Notes: generated by a model from the letters alone, not told the origin. DNA of 64,000 nt from Gemmatimonadota bacterium (GCA_022571515.1 JACZXQ010000005.1:95526-159525), one strand, 5' to 3'. Shown: positions 1-8,042, counted from the first letter of the stretch. Numbers and translations: made by a program.

Positions 1-188
1 TCGCCACCGGATACGAAACCGTACTTGATGTGAACGTCGCCTGGAGGGTCGTCGAAGTGCAAGAATCCAACCGGCGGGACGGTCACCTTGCCTTCGGAAT
101 AGAGAACAAATCCAATCTCGATTTCCTGGATCAGCTGTGGGGTGTCTATTAGAGACTTGATCTCATCGAGTTCGAGTACGGTTGTCAC
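1..188 (-). CDS. Ornithine cyclodeaminase / mu-crystallin family protein, N-terminal part (runs off left edge)
   Basis: The frame reads leftward off the window and shows about 62 residues. It begins VTTVLELDEIKSLIDTPQLI and later has VPPVGF and GDVHIKYGFVSGG, the pattern at the N-terminus of the ornithine cyclodeaminase/mu-crystallin family, NAD-binding enzymes acting on ornithine, related amino acids or cyclic imines. A GTG at 186-188 is preferred over ATG at 192-194, because the GAGG Shine-Dalgarno sits too close to the ATG and the truncated copy at 5.7 kb keeps the same GTG. The catalytic and Rossmann parts are outside the window, so substrate is unknown. An IS3-type remnant lies directly upstream. 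Confidence 0.75.
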   Translation of the reverse strand, partial: MTTVLELDEIKSLIDTPQLIQEIEIGFVLYSEGKVTVPPVGFLHFDDPPGDVHIKYGFVSGG

Positions 189-209
189 CGGCATGCCTCG
201 TGTTGGAAG

Positions 210-287
210 TCACTGAGGGTCCACCCCGCTCACCCACCGCCGGACCGCCTCGTCCTTGAACTCTGGCGTGTAAATCCGATGGCTCAT
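210..287 (-). pseudogene. Remnant of IS3-family transposase OrfA (first 25 codons)
   Basis: ATG at 285-287 follows a strong AGGAGGT ribosome site. The product reads MSHRIYTPEFKDEAVRRW and stops after 25 residues. RIYTPEFKDEAVR is the conserved start of the helix-turn-helix OrfA protein of IS3-type elements, normally about 90-100 residues and followed by an integrase OrfB, neither of which is present. The sequence just upstream (about 290-340) may keep part of an element end (TAGACACCGGGAG), but no second end was found. It is a decayed insertion sequence. Confidence 0.65.
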
Positions 288-347
288 GACACCTCCTAGG
301 TAGGTCTGGAATTCTAGACTCCCGGTGTCTACCAAACCATGGGAACT

Positions 348-677
348 TCACTCGGTGCCCACCCCGGCCTCGAGGAGCTCGTGGACAAGAGCGTTCATGC
401 TCAAGCCCCTCCGTTTAGCGACTTCAGCGAGCCTTCGGTGGAGCTCGGGTGGGCCGCGAAACTGGAACTTGCCCGAGAACGGCTTTTCGGGGTTCACGCC
501 GTCCTCCGCACACATATCCAGGCAGTCCTCAACGGACGACTGCATCGCCGCGCGGAGTTCATCCACCGAGCGACCCTGAAAGGTGATGACGTCGCGCGTG
601 TTCATGACCTCGCCGTGGAAGGCGTCGATGGAGGGGTCGAACTCGAACACCCCCACATATCCCTTGTGCTGAATCAC
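348..677 (-). CDS. hicB: HicB-family antitoxin
   Basis: 109-residue antitoxin of a type II toxin-antitoxin pair. The N-terminal half (GYVGVFEFDPSIDAFHGEV, then the TFQGRSVDEL stretch) is the partly degraded RNase-H-like HicB fold that masks the toxin. The C-terminal part (PELHRRLAEVAKRRGLSMN) is a ribbon-helix-helix DNA-binding domain for autoregulation. The GTG start at 675-677 overlaps the hicA stop as GTGA and has AGGAG eight bases upstream, so toxin and antitoxin are translationally coupled. Gene order is toxin first, the usual hicAB order. Confidence 0.88.
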   Translation of the reverse strand: MIQHKGYVGVFEFDPSIDAFHGEVMNTRDVITFQGRSVDELRAAMQSSVEDCLDMCAEDGVNPEKPFSGKFQFRGPPELHRRLAEVAKRRGLSMNALVHELLEAGVGTE

Positions 678-922
678 GGTTTCACTCCTGCTGTTTCGAG
701 GAAGCGACCCGCCGACCTCACCGCACCCTTCCCGGTCTCGGGCTTCGGGCGGTGGAACGTGGCCCTGCAATCGTTCAACGTCACACGGACGCGGGAGCCC
801 CGACCTTCCCGAACGTCGGCGCCGAGTGCACGGATCAGACCCTCGATATCCACCCACCGGATATCGGCCGGAACCAGGTCCGTGAAGATGGCGTCCAGGG
901 TCCTCCTGTGCTTCTTATTCAT
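674..922 (-). CDS. hicA: HicA-family mRNA interferase toxin
   Basis: 82 residues, typical HicA length. HicA proteins are small double-stranded-RNA-binding-fold ribonucleases that cleave mRNA when free of HicB. Visible features are the N-terminal KHRRTLDAIF, the segment IRWVDIEGLIRALGADV, then GRGSRVRVTLNDCRATFHRP, which carries the catalytic-histidine position, and the C-terminal RFLETAGVKP. It is the first gene of the hicAB operon; the palindromic sites at 921-949 lie on its start and would let HicB repress the pair. No strong ribosome site precedes the ATG, which would keep toxin output low. Confidence 0.88.
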   Translation of the reverse strand: MNKKHRRTLDAIFTDLVPADIRWVDIEGLIRALGADVREGRGSRVRVTLNDCRATFHRPKPETGKGAVRSAGRFLETAGVKP

Positions 923-949
923 GATATGAGGATATCATCAGGTGATATC
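921..949 (-). promoter_or_regulatory. hicAB operator: three alternating half-sites
   Basis: Immediately upstream of hicA, ATGATAT (921-927), ATATCAT (932-938) and TGATATC (943-949) form two overlapping perfect inverted repeats with 4- and 5-nt spacers. This matches what a ribbon-helix-helix antitoxin such as HicB would bind. The role is inferred from position and symmetry. Confidence 0.7.
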
Positions 950-965
950 ACACGTCATTGGGTCG

Positions 966-1090
966 GGCGGCGGCGGGAGTGATCGGCGGTTCGCCTGCGG
1001 CGAATCCTCGATCGTCTCGTCGGTGAGCATGAGGGTCTTCGACACCACGTGTGCTCCTCGGCTCGAACCCGCATATTTCGTCGCGGTCGA
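966..1090. repeat. Dispersed hairpin repeat A, copy 1
   Basis: About 120 bp, clearly similar and in the same orientation to 8691-8812. The best conserved core carries an imperfect hairpin, GGTTCGCC (988-995), loop TGC, GGCGAATCC (999-1007), then CTCGATCGTCTCGTCGGTG, and further on GTGCTCCTCGGCTC. No reading frame is shared between copies. Confidence 0.75.
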
Positions 1091-1280
1091 TTCCCAGATG
1101 AGCCCTGTCGTTGTTGACTGTTCGGTGTCTTCCGGGGGGGGATGTGTGTACCGGGTGTGTGAGCCGGTCGCAACCTGCGATATCAGATTCAGGATGCTTC
1201 ATACCCCTGCATATTAGGGAAGCTTGGGAATCGGCGATGGGATTCGAACCTCACGTGGTTGCTCGATGTGGATGCCAACG

Positions 1281-1340
1281 GCGACGCCCCTTCAAACGCA
1301 GGACTCTCACGCCAGGTTGAGTTCTGGAACAGGCTGAAAC
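1281..1340. repeat. Dispersed repeat B, copy 1
   Basis: About 60 bp resembling 8475-8540. The best block is GCCAGGTTGAGTTCTGGAAC against GCCAGGCCGAGTTTTGGAAC. It lies next to repeat A in both places, so both ends of the accessory zone share the same two repeat families. Confidence 0.55.
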
Positions 1341-1357
1341 ACGCGCCCCGAACAGGG

Positions 1358-1753
1358 TCAGGTCACGCGGTCTACCCCCGGAAGCGAGTCGAACCCGCGA
1401 TCAAATGTCAGAATACGGGTGACTCCGTGGTGCTCCATGACGGCGACGTGAAGCGCGTCCCGGGCCGAAGTTGCGATTCCCCCGTCCAGCACGGTGCGCG
1501 CCCGCTCCACATCCGCTCGCTGGATAGCGTACACTTCGTCGACCACACCCAGGAGTGCATCGAAGGCGGGCTGGATGGCATCCCGTCGCTCAATCGCCAC
1601 GTAACGATGGAGGATTTCCTGCAGAACCTCCGCGCTCGTAACGAGCCGCTCCTTGTCTGCGATGGCCCGCTCGAGCAGATGCTGGGCATCGGTCTTGTGA
1701 GGGTGCGGAGCGCCCACGAGGTACATGGGCACGTTCGAATCGACGAAAATCAA
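1358..1753 (-). CDS. vapC: PIN-domain toxin (VapC-like ribonuclease)
   Basis: 131-residue PIN-domain protein. VapC toxins are Mg2+-dependent RNases that typically cut tRNA or rRNA. Acidic residues of the PIN site are visible: IFVDSNV at the N-terminus, EVLQEIL mid-protein, and [10 protein letters not shown] followed by ILTFDRGFD near the C-terminus. It starts with TTG overlapping the antitoxin stop as TTGA, so translation is coupled to the upstream antitoxin. The pair follows hicAB in a toxin-antitoxin cluster. Confidence 0.87.
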   Translation of the reverse strand: MIFVDSNVPMYLVGAPHPHKTDAQHLLERAIADKERLVTSAEVLQEILHRYVAIERRDAIQPAFDALLGVVDEVYAIQRADVERARTVLDGGIATSARDALHVAVMEHHGVTRILTFDRGFDSLPGVDRVT

Positions 1754-2001
1754 GGCTCAGTTACGTAGCCTTGTTCGATTTCGCGAAGCATCTGAGCGAT
1801 GTCGGCTGTGGGGAAGTCGTGCCGTGCGGCCGCCCGGACCACGGCCAGCTTCTTGTGCGCGTCCGATGCCGGCTCAGCTGATCGGGTCTCCCGAAGCGAG
1901 CGTCGAACCCACTCCGAGACGCTAAGCCCCTTCCGCCGCGCCGCTCGACTCACTTCGCGGTACTCGGTATCGTCGAGGATGACCTGCAGACGCTTACTCA
2001 T
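1750..2001 (-). CDS. Ribbon-helix-helix antitoxin (VapB/CopG-like)
   Basis: 83 residues from ATG at 1999-2001; a GTG at 2017-2019 would add six residues but lies inside the operator. [20 protein letters not shown], then [14 protein letters not shown], is a ribbon-helix-helix DNA-binding fold. The C-terminal half ([18 protein letters not shown]) would bind and block the PIN toxin. It overlaps vapC by 4 nt. Two palindromes over and upstream of the start fit autoregulation. No Shine-Dalgarno is seen, so a leaderless or very short-leader transcript is possible. Confidence 0.8.
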   Translation of the reverse strand: MSKRLQVILDDTEYREVSRAARRKGLSVSEWVRRSLRETRSAEPASDAHKKLAVVRAAARHDFPTADIAQMLREIEQGYVTEP

Positions 2002-2033
2002 GAGATGAGTATAGATCACTCATACCCATGAGT
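1996..2033 (-). promoter_or_regulatory. vapBC operator: two ACTCAT/ATGAGT inverted repeats
   Basis: ACTCAT-3 nt-ATGAGT at 1996-2010 and ACTCAT-4 nt-ATGAGT at 2018-2033 use the same half-site, with centres about 22 bp apart (two helical turns). The first covers the antitoxin ATG. The arrangement suits cooperative binding by two antitoxin dimers; function is inferred. Confidence 0.72.
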
Positions 2034-2059
2034 CAACCTCACTGCAGCAGGGGGTGGGT

Positions 2060-2857
2060 GGTATTGTCAACTTGAGCCCGGCCGCGGCAGACTCCGTCCA
2101 TGAAAACGAACCCCAACAGCTATCGCGGCTATCGGTTTCCTCCTGAGATTATCAGTCACGGCGTGTGGCTGTACCATCGGTTCTGCCTGAGCTTCCGCGA
2201 TGTCGAGGAGCTCCTCGCGAAACGTGGAATCCTCGTCACCTACGAGACCATCAGACAGTGGTGCCGGAAGTTCGGGCCCGAGTACGCACGAAAGCTCAAG
2301 CGTCGACAGGGGAGGCTGGGCGATGTGTGGCATCTGGACGAGGTATTCGTGAAGATCGGGGGCGACCGGCACTACCTGTGGCGAGCCGTGGACCAGGACG
2401 GGGACGTGATCGACATCCTGGTTCAGCGATATCGCAACGCCCGCGCGGCCAAACGGTTCTTTCGCAAGCTGCTGAAGGGGGAGGGGAGCACACCGTGGAG
2501 GCTGGTGACGGACAAGCTGAAAAGCTACGGCGCCGCCCATCGGAGCCTTATGCCTTCCGTGGATCACAACACGGCACGCTACGAGAACAATCGAGCTGAG
2601 GTATCGCATCAGCCGACGCGACAACGCGAGCGCCAGATGCGTCGCTTCAAGTCAGCGGGTCAAGCACAGCGGTTCCTGTCGGTCCACGGAGTCATCCTGA
2701 ATTTCTTCAGATTCGCCCGCCACCGGATGCGTTCAGAGAACTATCGGCTGCTGCGTGCCCAGTCTTTAAAAGAGTGGAGTGTGGCCACCGCCGCCTGAGC
2801 AATCCCGTCCGACCCGCTGCTTCGGCTTCACCCGGGACGCAGTAAGTTGACAATACC
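2060..2857 (+). mobile_element. IS6-family insertion sequence, complete
   Basis: About 798 bp bounded by perfect 14-bp terminal inverted repeats, GGTATTGTCAACTT at 2060-2073 and its complement at 2844-2857, with one intact transposase. Size and layout match the IS6/IS26 group. The eight bases flanking each end (2052-2059 and 2858-2865) do not match, so the expected target duplication is missing. This suggests recombination between copies or a deletion beside the element after insertion. Confidence 0.92.
2100..2798 (+). CDS. IS6-family DDE transposase
   Basis: 232 residues, usual for the family. The N-terminal helix-turn-helix region (HGVWLYHRFCLSFRDVEELL, then TYETIRQWCRKFG) precedes the RNase-H-like core. 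The DDE triad is readable: D in WHLDEVFVKI, D in VTDKLKSYGAA, and E in NNRAEVSHQPTRQRE. The frame is intact and spans nearly the whole element, so it may still be active. Such elements move by replicative cointegrate formation and can remodel neighbouring DNA. Confidence 0.93.
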   Translation: MKTNPNSYRGYRFPPEIISHGVWLYHRFCLSFRDVEELLAKRGILVTYETIRQWCRKFGPEYARKLKRRQGRLGDVWHLDEVFVKIGGDRHYLWRAVDQDGDVIDILVQRYRNARAAKRFFRKLLKGEGSTPWRLVTDKLKSYGAAHRSLMPSVDHNTARYENNRAEVSHQPTRQRERQMRRFKSAGQAQRFLSVHGVILNFFRFARHRMRSENYRLLRAQSLKEWSVATAA

Positions 2858-2860
2858 CTC

Positions 2861-2999
2861 GGTCCGCCTATCGTAGAAATCAACAGCCGAGCGGCCGATG
2901 AAATTTTCGCGGAGCGCGCCATTGGGATCGCATGGTTGCGCCATCAGCCGTGCGGGTGGGATGTTGACCTCGGTCTGATCCTCCCGTGCCGAGGACTAC
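2861..2999 (+). other. Open-frame remnant between the IS6 element and the MFS gene
   Basis: Directly right of the element a clean frame reads IVEINSRAADEIFAERAIGI then AWLRHQPCGWDVDLGLIL, with no start codon. It looks like the tail of a gene cut by the insertion or a linked deletion; no matching 5' part is seen left of the element. I do not recognise the family. It ends in the leader of the transporter gene, which has GAGGA before its ATG. Confidence 0.35.
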
Positions 3000-4124
3000 A
3001 TGTTCGGTCCCGTCAGAGTTGTCCTCGCCCTTCGCAAGAATCCTCAGCTCGGTTCGCTCGGTGCCATCGTTGCGGTGTCGGCCTTATTTGCGGCCACGCC
3101 TTTTGTCATCCCGGCGGTGGCGCTCGAGTACAGCGTGTCGATCGGGCGGTCTGGACTCCTGTCTGCCGCCCAGGTCGGCGGCTTCGCGCTGGCCGCGTTC
3201 TTGGCCGGTCGCCACCTGCGGACCCATCGAGCCTACCTCATCGGCGGGGCGCTCGCGACATCGGCGCTCAACTTGCTCAGCGCCTTCGCCCCGACATTCG
3301 AGATCCTGCTGGTGCTGCGGGTCCTGGCCGGCGGCGCAGCCGGTCTGTTGGTCTGGCTAGCCTGGTCGAAGGCCATGCAGAGCTCGGGTGCGCTGCGAGA
3401 CGTGGCGTCCGCTGGACCGGTGACCGTCCTCGTTTCTGCGCCGATCCTGGCCTATGCCGCCGCGGAAGGCGGGCCGAGCGCTGTGTACATCTTGCTGGCC
3501 GTGATCTCGTTGCCCCCCGCGGTCCTTCCCGCTGATTACGTCGGATATCGGACGAAGCGGTTGGGTCTCAGCCCGTCGAGGTCGAACGTGGTCCTGCTCT
3601 TCGCGCTGGGCATGGGCACCCTGGCCGGCTCCTCCCTTTTCGTGTTTGGTGGAGCGATCGGGATCGAGGTGGGCCTAAGCACCTTCGTCGTGTCACTCGG
3701 GTTCTCTGGCAACGCTCTGGCCGGGCTGATCGCCGCTCGCCGGACTGCCGGGGACCGACCCGAGGCTATCTGGATTCTCGGCACTGCTGTCTGCGCGGCG
3801 CTCGTCGCTTTTGGCGGGAATGCGGTGCTCTTCCTCGTCGGGCTTACCTTGTGGGGATTCTTTTTCTGGATGGCAACTCCGACCATCCTGCGCTCCATCG
3901 CCTCGTGGTCTCTCGCCCCCGACGAGCGAGTCGGAGATGCCCAATCATCGATGGCGCTGGGCCGCGCCCTGGGACCGGCCATCGGGTCGGTACTGGTCGC
4001 AGAGGGCTCGTATGGGGCGGTGGGGGCCATGGCCGTGGTCGGCCTCTTGGTCAGCGCCTTTACCGTCCTCGGGGTCGGCATCTATCGGCGGGACCGCCTT
4101 CCACCGCATGAGCGAGGCGTCTGA
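3000..4124 (+). CDS. Major facilitator superfamily transporter
   Basis: 374-residue integral inner-membrane protein. Hydrophobic segments recur through the length, for example SLGAIVAVSALFAATPFVIP, ILLVLRVLAGGAAGLLVWLA and AVLFLVGLTLWGFFFWMATP, giving about 10-12 membrane spans. A short basic loop (AGRHLRTHRAYLIGG) after the second span sits where the MFS loop motif lies. The substrate cannot be told. ATG at 3000 has GAGGA seven bases upstream. It stands alone, facing the phoX-like pseudogene tail to tail, and follows the IS6 element. Confidence 0.82.
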   Translation: MFGPVRVVLALRKNPQLGSLGAIVAVSALFAATPFVIPAVALEYSVSIGRSGLLSAAQVGGFALAAFLAGRHLRTHRAYLIGGALATSALNLLSAFAPTFEILLVLRVLAGGAAGLLVWLAWSKAMQSSGALRDVASAGPVTVLVSAPILAYAAAEGGPSAVYILLAVISLPPAVLPADYVGYRTKRLGLSPSRSNVVLLFALGMGTLAGSSLFVFGGAIGIEVGLSTFVVSLGFSGNALAGLIAARRTAGDRPEAIWILGTAVCAALVAFGGNAVLFLVGLTLWGFFFWMATPTILRSIASWSLAPDERVGDAQSSMALGRALGPAIGSVLVAEGSYGAVGAMAVVGLLVSAFTVLGVGIYRRDRLPPHERGV

Positions 4125-4162
4125 AGGGCGCGGTGGGGCGGCTCGGGGCTTCGCGCTGGCTA

Positions 4163-5573
4163 CTACACTCTCCGCCCCCAGGGCCCGGTGATCGCGACGG
4201 TGAGACCCTGAAGCTGCATATTCACGAACAGCGTCGTGCCGTCCGGTGAGAAGCACGACCCGGCGAACTCGCCCTGCCCCGCCTGATTGTGGCCGAACTT
4301 GTACGTCTCACCCGCGGGTGTGACACCAACGAGATAGTCGTCTCCGGTGCCGTCTTCGCACACGATCAGGTCGCCCCACGGGGCGGCGGTCAGGGTGTCG
4401 GCGTTTTCGATCAAAGTGCCGTCGTTGGGCTCGATGAACAGCTCTACGGTGCCGGGCTCTTCGGACTCGCGCGACGTACCCTCGTACGGGCTGGGCACAT
4501 AGCGCCAGATCTGACCCTTTCTCACATCACCGCCATTCGTACAGGCGAAATACACCGCGTTGTTGCCCCACCACATCCCCTCACCCCGCGCGAAGCGGGC
4601 GGCACCGGCCTCGAAGCCCCGTAAGCGCAGGTCGTCGTCCGGCGATTCCACATCGCTCATGTCGATCCAGTCCACCGCGAGGGGCGAGCCGGGCCAGACG
4701 GTCTGCCCCTCCCAGTTTCGCGTGTCCATCGAAGGCTGATCGAGGATGCGGAGCGCTTGCAGGCGGCCGCCGACCGCCAGCTCGCCCGGGCGGTCGGGAA
4801 TGAAACGATAGATCAGTCCGTCCCACAGGTCTTCGGTTTGGTAGACGATGCCGGATGCGGGGTGCACTGCCACGGCCTCGTGCGTGAAGCGTCCCATCGC
4901 TCTGAGGGGAACGGGCGTGACGACCCCTGCGTCCCAGGTCGCAGGCACCTCGAAGTTGTAGCCGTGATCCTCGATGCGACCCTCGCCCACCTTGTCCAGA
5001 GTCTCCTCGCAGCTGATCCAGCTGCCCCAGGGGGTCGGGCCTCCGGCGCAGTTAACGAGCGTGCCCGCGAGGCTCAGCCGGTGCCCGACCAGGCGCTGTT
5101 CGCTCGTGTCGAACAGGAGCGTCGTAGTTCCGCCCAGCGCCGGCCGGCCGCTCTCTCCGATGTCGTAGACCGTCCCCGGGTCGAGGCGCTCGAGAAGCTC
5201 GTTATTGCGCCCAAACGGCCCAAACCGCCCGGGGGCACCCCAGTTCATCTCGTGATTGCGTACCAGGAGTGTGGATCCGTCGGGCCCGGGAAACGTGGCC
5301 ATCCCGTCGTGTCTGAACGGCACGTAGAAACCGTCGTTCATGCGCTCGCCCGCGCGAGAGATGGATCGTGTAGCCAAAGCCCTCCGGCAGAGCAAGCAGG
5401 CCCTCGGGGTCGTCCACCAGGGGGCCAAAGCCGATGACAGGCGCGGGAAGCAGGCCGTCCAGGCCATAGGAACGCCTCAGACCCGCGAGGCCCAGCGAGA
5501 TACCCGCTGCTGCTGCGAAGAAGCTCCTCCGCGAAAGCGTCGACTGCGACGCGGTCCTGGCGCGACGTGGCAT
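4163..5573 (-). pseudogene. phoX: PhoX-type (DUF839) Tat-exported phosphatase, frameshifted
   Basis: The N-terminus (MPRRARTASQSTLSRRSFFA) is a twin-arginine signal, in the frame ending at 5202. The remaining about 400 residues are in the next frame: VRNHEMNWGAPGRFGPF, GGPTPWGSWISCEETLDKVG, MGRFTHEAVAVHP, and CTNGGDVRKGQIWRYVPSP, all typical of PhoX/DUF839 proteins, periplasmic Ca/Fe phosphatases that release phosphate from esters. The frames join with a one-base offset near 5355-5362 (GYTIH then SRAGERMNDGFYVPF). Either the gene is inactivated or this base is a sequence error. Everything outside that point looks intact. Confidence 0.78.
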
Positions 5574-5586
5574 GGTGTCTCGGTGA

Positions 5587-5739
5587 TTAGGGGGCTGAAA
5601 GTGGTGGGTAACCTGATGCCCCCACCGATACTTGACCAGGGGTCCTCGTGCACGCGCTTCGTGGGTCCTCGGTCGCTCGGATCAGCTGTGGGATGTCTAT
5701 CAGGCGCTTGATCTCATCGAGTTCGAGTACGGTGGTCAC
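5587..5739 (-). pseudogene. Truncated duplicate of the ornithine cyclodeaminase gene start
   Basis: From GTG at 5737-5739, preceded by AGGAGG, the frame reads VTTVLELDEIKRLIDIPQLI, nearly identical to the gene at 1-188, then runs into unrelated residues and stops at codon 51. DNA similarity covers about 5684-5757 against 143-215, including the ribosome site and a little upstream sequence. Only the 5' end of the gene was copied or kept. It may still be translated into a short peptide, with no known role. Confidence 0.72.
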
Positions 5740-5808
5740 CCGCGTGCCTCCTGTCGGAATTGACGAAGCGTAGCCGTCCACGGATGATGCTGTCCATGCG
5801 AACCTCGG

Positions 5809-7446
5809 TCAGTTCCTCCGCCTGAAGTCGGCGTCCATGAGCACCCACATGTTCGGGTCGAGAACCACGGCGGCAGGCTCGCGGTCCACGGAGATCGTGA
5901 ATCGGTTGGACATGTGATCGACGTTCAGTATCTCGATACGGGGCTCACTATTCCCCTCGACGTAGATCCCCAATTGGACCGGCATCCTGAAGGAGTAACC
6001 GTCGTCCTGAACCTGGTTCAGCTCCACCTCGATCGTCCCTGACTCGGGGTCGAAGCTCCAGCTTCCCTCATATTTCAGGCTGCCGCCCTGGTAGAGCCAC
6101 TGCTGGAAAAAGCCTGAGAGATCTCTCCCCGATGCCTCCTCCATGGCCCGACGGAAGTCATCCGTGGAGGCGTTCTTGTCGCGGTACATGCGGTAGTAGT
6201 CCTGGATGCCCCTCCAGAAGGCCTCGTCACCGATGACGCCTCGCAGCATATGGAGTGTCCAGCCACCCTTTTGGTACGTCTGCGAACTGGTGACCCGGCT
6301 CATGTCGTCCAGGTTGTCGTGTACGATTCGGTAGTCGGGATTGTCCTCGTAGAACGACCGCACGCGGTCCCGACTCTGCTTCAGCCCCTCCACGAAGTCG
6401 TCGCGGCCGTATTGATGCTCGCGGAAGAGGAGTGTGAAGTAGGTGGCGAACCCCTCGCTGAGCCACACGTCGTCCCAGTCGCTCTCCGTGACGGCGTTGC
6501 CGAACCACTGATGGGCGATTTCATGGATGACGACGTTGCGCCAGCGCGTGGTGCGCTCGCCGGTCACCGAGTTTTCCCCATAGAAGATGGCACTGGCGGC
6601 CTCCATGCCCCCACCTACGCTGGCGGCCTGGATATTGGCCAGCTTCTCATAGGAGTAGGGACCCACCATGTCACCGTAGAATTCCAGGACCTGCTTCGTC
6701 GGGACGGCGAAGTCGTAGAAACCCGCGTCCCGGTCCTGGTAGTAGACCCATGTCTGGATGGCCTTCCCCTGGTAGTCGCCAACGTGCTGCACCGCGAAGC
6801 GGGCGACACCAAGGCTGTAGAGCCACGTGGCAGTAGGTACCGACTGTTTCCAGTGTGTCAGTCGCATCGCACCTGGCAGGTCGGTCTCCTCGATCATCAG
6901 CCCGTTCGAGACCACCTGATAGTGATTGGGCGCCGTAACGAGGAATTCGCTGGTAGCCTTGTCATACGGATGATCGATGGTGGGAAGCCAGTTTCTGGCC
7001 TTATTGGGCCAGTTGTCGCTGAAAAAGGTCCGGTCTCCATGCTTGTTGGGGCCGATGATCAATCCCGTGGCCGGAATACCCCGATAGCGGACCGTAAAGA
7101 GGGTTCGCTGGTCTCTTCGGGAGGGAGCTGAGAGTGCAATGAACAACTCGCCGTCCTGGTGGGTGAATGTGACCGGACCGTCACTCGATGTGATCTCACT
7201 CACAAACATTCCGCGCCCGTCCCCCCCGCGATCGGTCAGGTCCAAGCGCACCCGGAGGACTCCCTCCGCCAGGAACCGAATGTCGATGCCCGCCTCTCCC
7301 ACGATCTCGTCGGTGTCATCGGCGAGCGTGATTCGAAAGCTGTAGTGAAGGACGTCGATCTGGAGATTCTTGGGATAGGGATCCGCAGGGTGGGGCTCTC
7401 CCCCCGCTCCGGTCAGGAAGGCCAGCCCAATCAGCAAGTGCTTCAT
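5809..7446 (-). CDS. M1-family zinc metallopeptidase, secreted
   Basis: 545 residues from ATG at 7444-7446, with GAGAGGG upstream and a short hydrophobic signal (MKHLLIGLAFLTGAGG). M1 peptidases remove N-terminal residues from peptides. The zinc site is complete: HEIAHQWFGN with H308, E309 and H312, then E331 in WLSEGFATYF at the required 18-residue spacing. The substrate motif is GGGMEAAS (GAMEN-like, 278-285), and TYQKGGWTLHML holds the late Tyr region. An open frame continues upstream through the IS91 remnant, but homology begins here. It lacks the long C-terminal domain of large M1 enzymes, as bacterial secreted forms often do. Confidence 0.92.
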   Translation of the reverse strand: MKHLLIGLAFLTGAGGEPHPADPYPKNLQIDVLHYSFRITLADDTDEIVGEAGIDIRFLAEGVLRVRLDLTDRGGDGRGMFVSEITSSDGPVTFTHQDGELFIALSAPSRRDQRTLFTVRYRGIPATGLIIGPNKHGDRTFFSDNWPNKARNWLPTIDHPYDKATSEFLVTAPNHYQVVSNGLMIEETDLPGAMRLTHWKQSVPTATWLYSLGVARFAVQHVGDYQGKAIQTWVYYQDRDAGFYDFAVPTKQVLEFYGDMVGPYSYEKLANIQAASVGGGMEAASAIFYGENSVTGERTTRWRNVVIHEIAHQWFGNAVTESDWDDVWLSEGFATYFTLLFREHQYGRDDFVEGLKQSRDRVRSFYEDNPDYRIVHDNLDDMSRVTSSQTYQKGGWTLHMLRGVIGDEAFWRGIQDYYRMYRDKNASTDDFRRAMEEASGRDLSGFFQQWLYQGGSLKYEGSWSFDPESGTIEVELNQVQDDGYSFRMPVQLGIYVEGNSEPRIEILNVDHMSNRFTISVDREPAAVVLDPNMWVLMDADFRRRN

Positions 7447-7649
7447 ATTTCGCCCTCTCTTCACAATCTCGGGACCCGGGTTCAGGCGCGGAAGGAGGGT
7501 AGATCGGAGGTCGGCCGGGGACAAGGAAGACTGGACGGCGGAGCGTTGATGGCTAATGCGGTCGAACCCCCACCAGCCAAGGAAGGAAGTCCAATTAAGG
7601 TGTAGTAGAGGACACTCCGAAGGTCCCAATAAGCAGAATAGAACCGGCC

Positions 7650-7699
7650 CGCTATGCGTCTCCGGCTTCGCCGGATCCGCGCGGGTTCGCCTCGCGCCG
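7650..7699. repeat. Hairpin repeat C, copy 1
   Basis: About 50 bp matching 8795-8844: CGCTATGCGTC, then hairpin TCCGGC-TTC-GCCGGA (7661-7675), then CGCGCGGGTTCGCCTC. Against the other copy (CTCGGC-TTC-GCCGAG) two stem pairs differ and both changes are compensated. It abuts the truncated end of the IS91 transposase remnant. Confidence 0.75.
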
Positions 7700-7761
7700 A
7701 TGTGGGCACCGGGACCGGCTCCCGGGCTCGCATCTCGGAGCGTGGTCCGAAGGGCGCGTAG

Positions 7762-7785
7762 GAGGGCACCGCGCGGAGCGTGGTC
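7762..7785. repeat. 24-bp palindromic insert D, copy 1
   Basis: Differs at one position from 8043-8066 and has the same orientation. On the minus strand its core, ACCACGC-TCC-GCGCGGT, forms a 3-nt-loop hairpin with one A.C mismatch. It sits where the transposase family has no comparable residues (read-through gives DHAPRGAL), so it looks inserted. Confidence 0.6.
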
Positions 7786-8042
7786 GCGCAGCACAGCGCC
7801 GGCGATCGCGGGGTTGTGGTGAAGGAAGGGCCGGAGGCGCTTCGGAACGGAGAGCACCCATTGCCGCACCGGAAGCGGCGGCAGGACATGATCGACGAGA
7901 TGGGCGGCGGTCTCGACCATACGGCGGGCATTACACGACGGACATGCTCCACGACTTCCGCAGGAGAACGCCACCAGGAAGTCGTAGCCACAACCGGCAC
8001 ACCGCGCTCGTGCGAATCCGTGTGCCAGAATGCCACAACGCA

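Larger units (their letters stand above)
950..1357. other. Gene-poor stretch between hicAB and vapBC
   Basis: No convincing gene is seen. It contains one copy each of two dispersed repeats (966-1090 and 1281-1340) also found close to ssrA, and a short tRNA T-arm-like sequence (1236-1256) that does not fold into a tRNA. It is probably mobile-element debris. Confidence 0.5.

Noticed and set aside
1236..1256. A tRNA T-arm-like sequence (GGTTCGAATCC on the minus strand)
   Set aside because: The T-stem has mismatches and no acceptor, D or anticodon arms can be paired around it.
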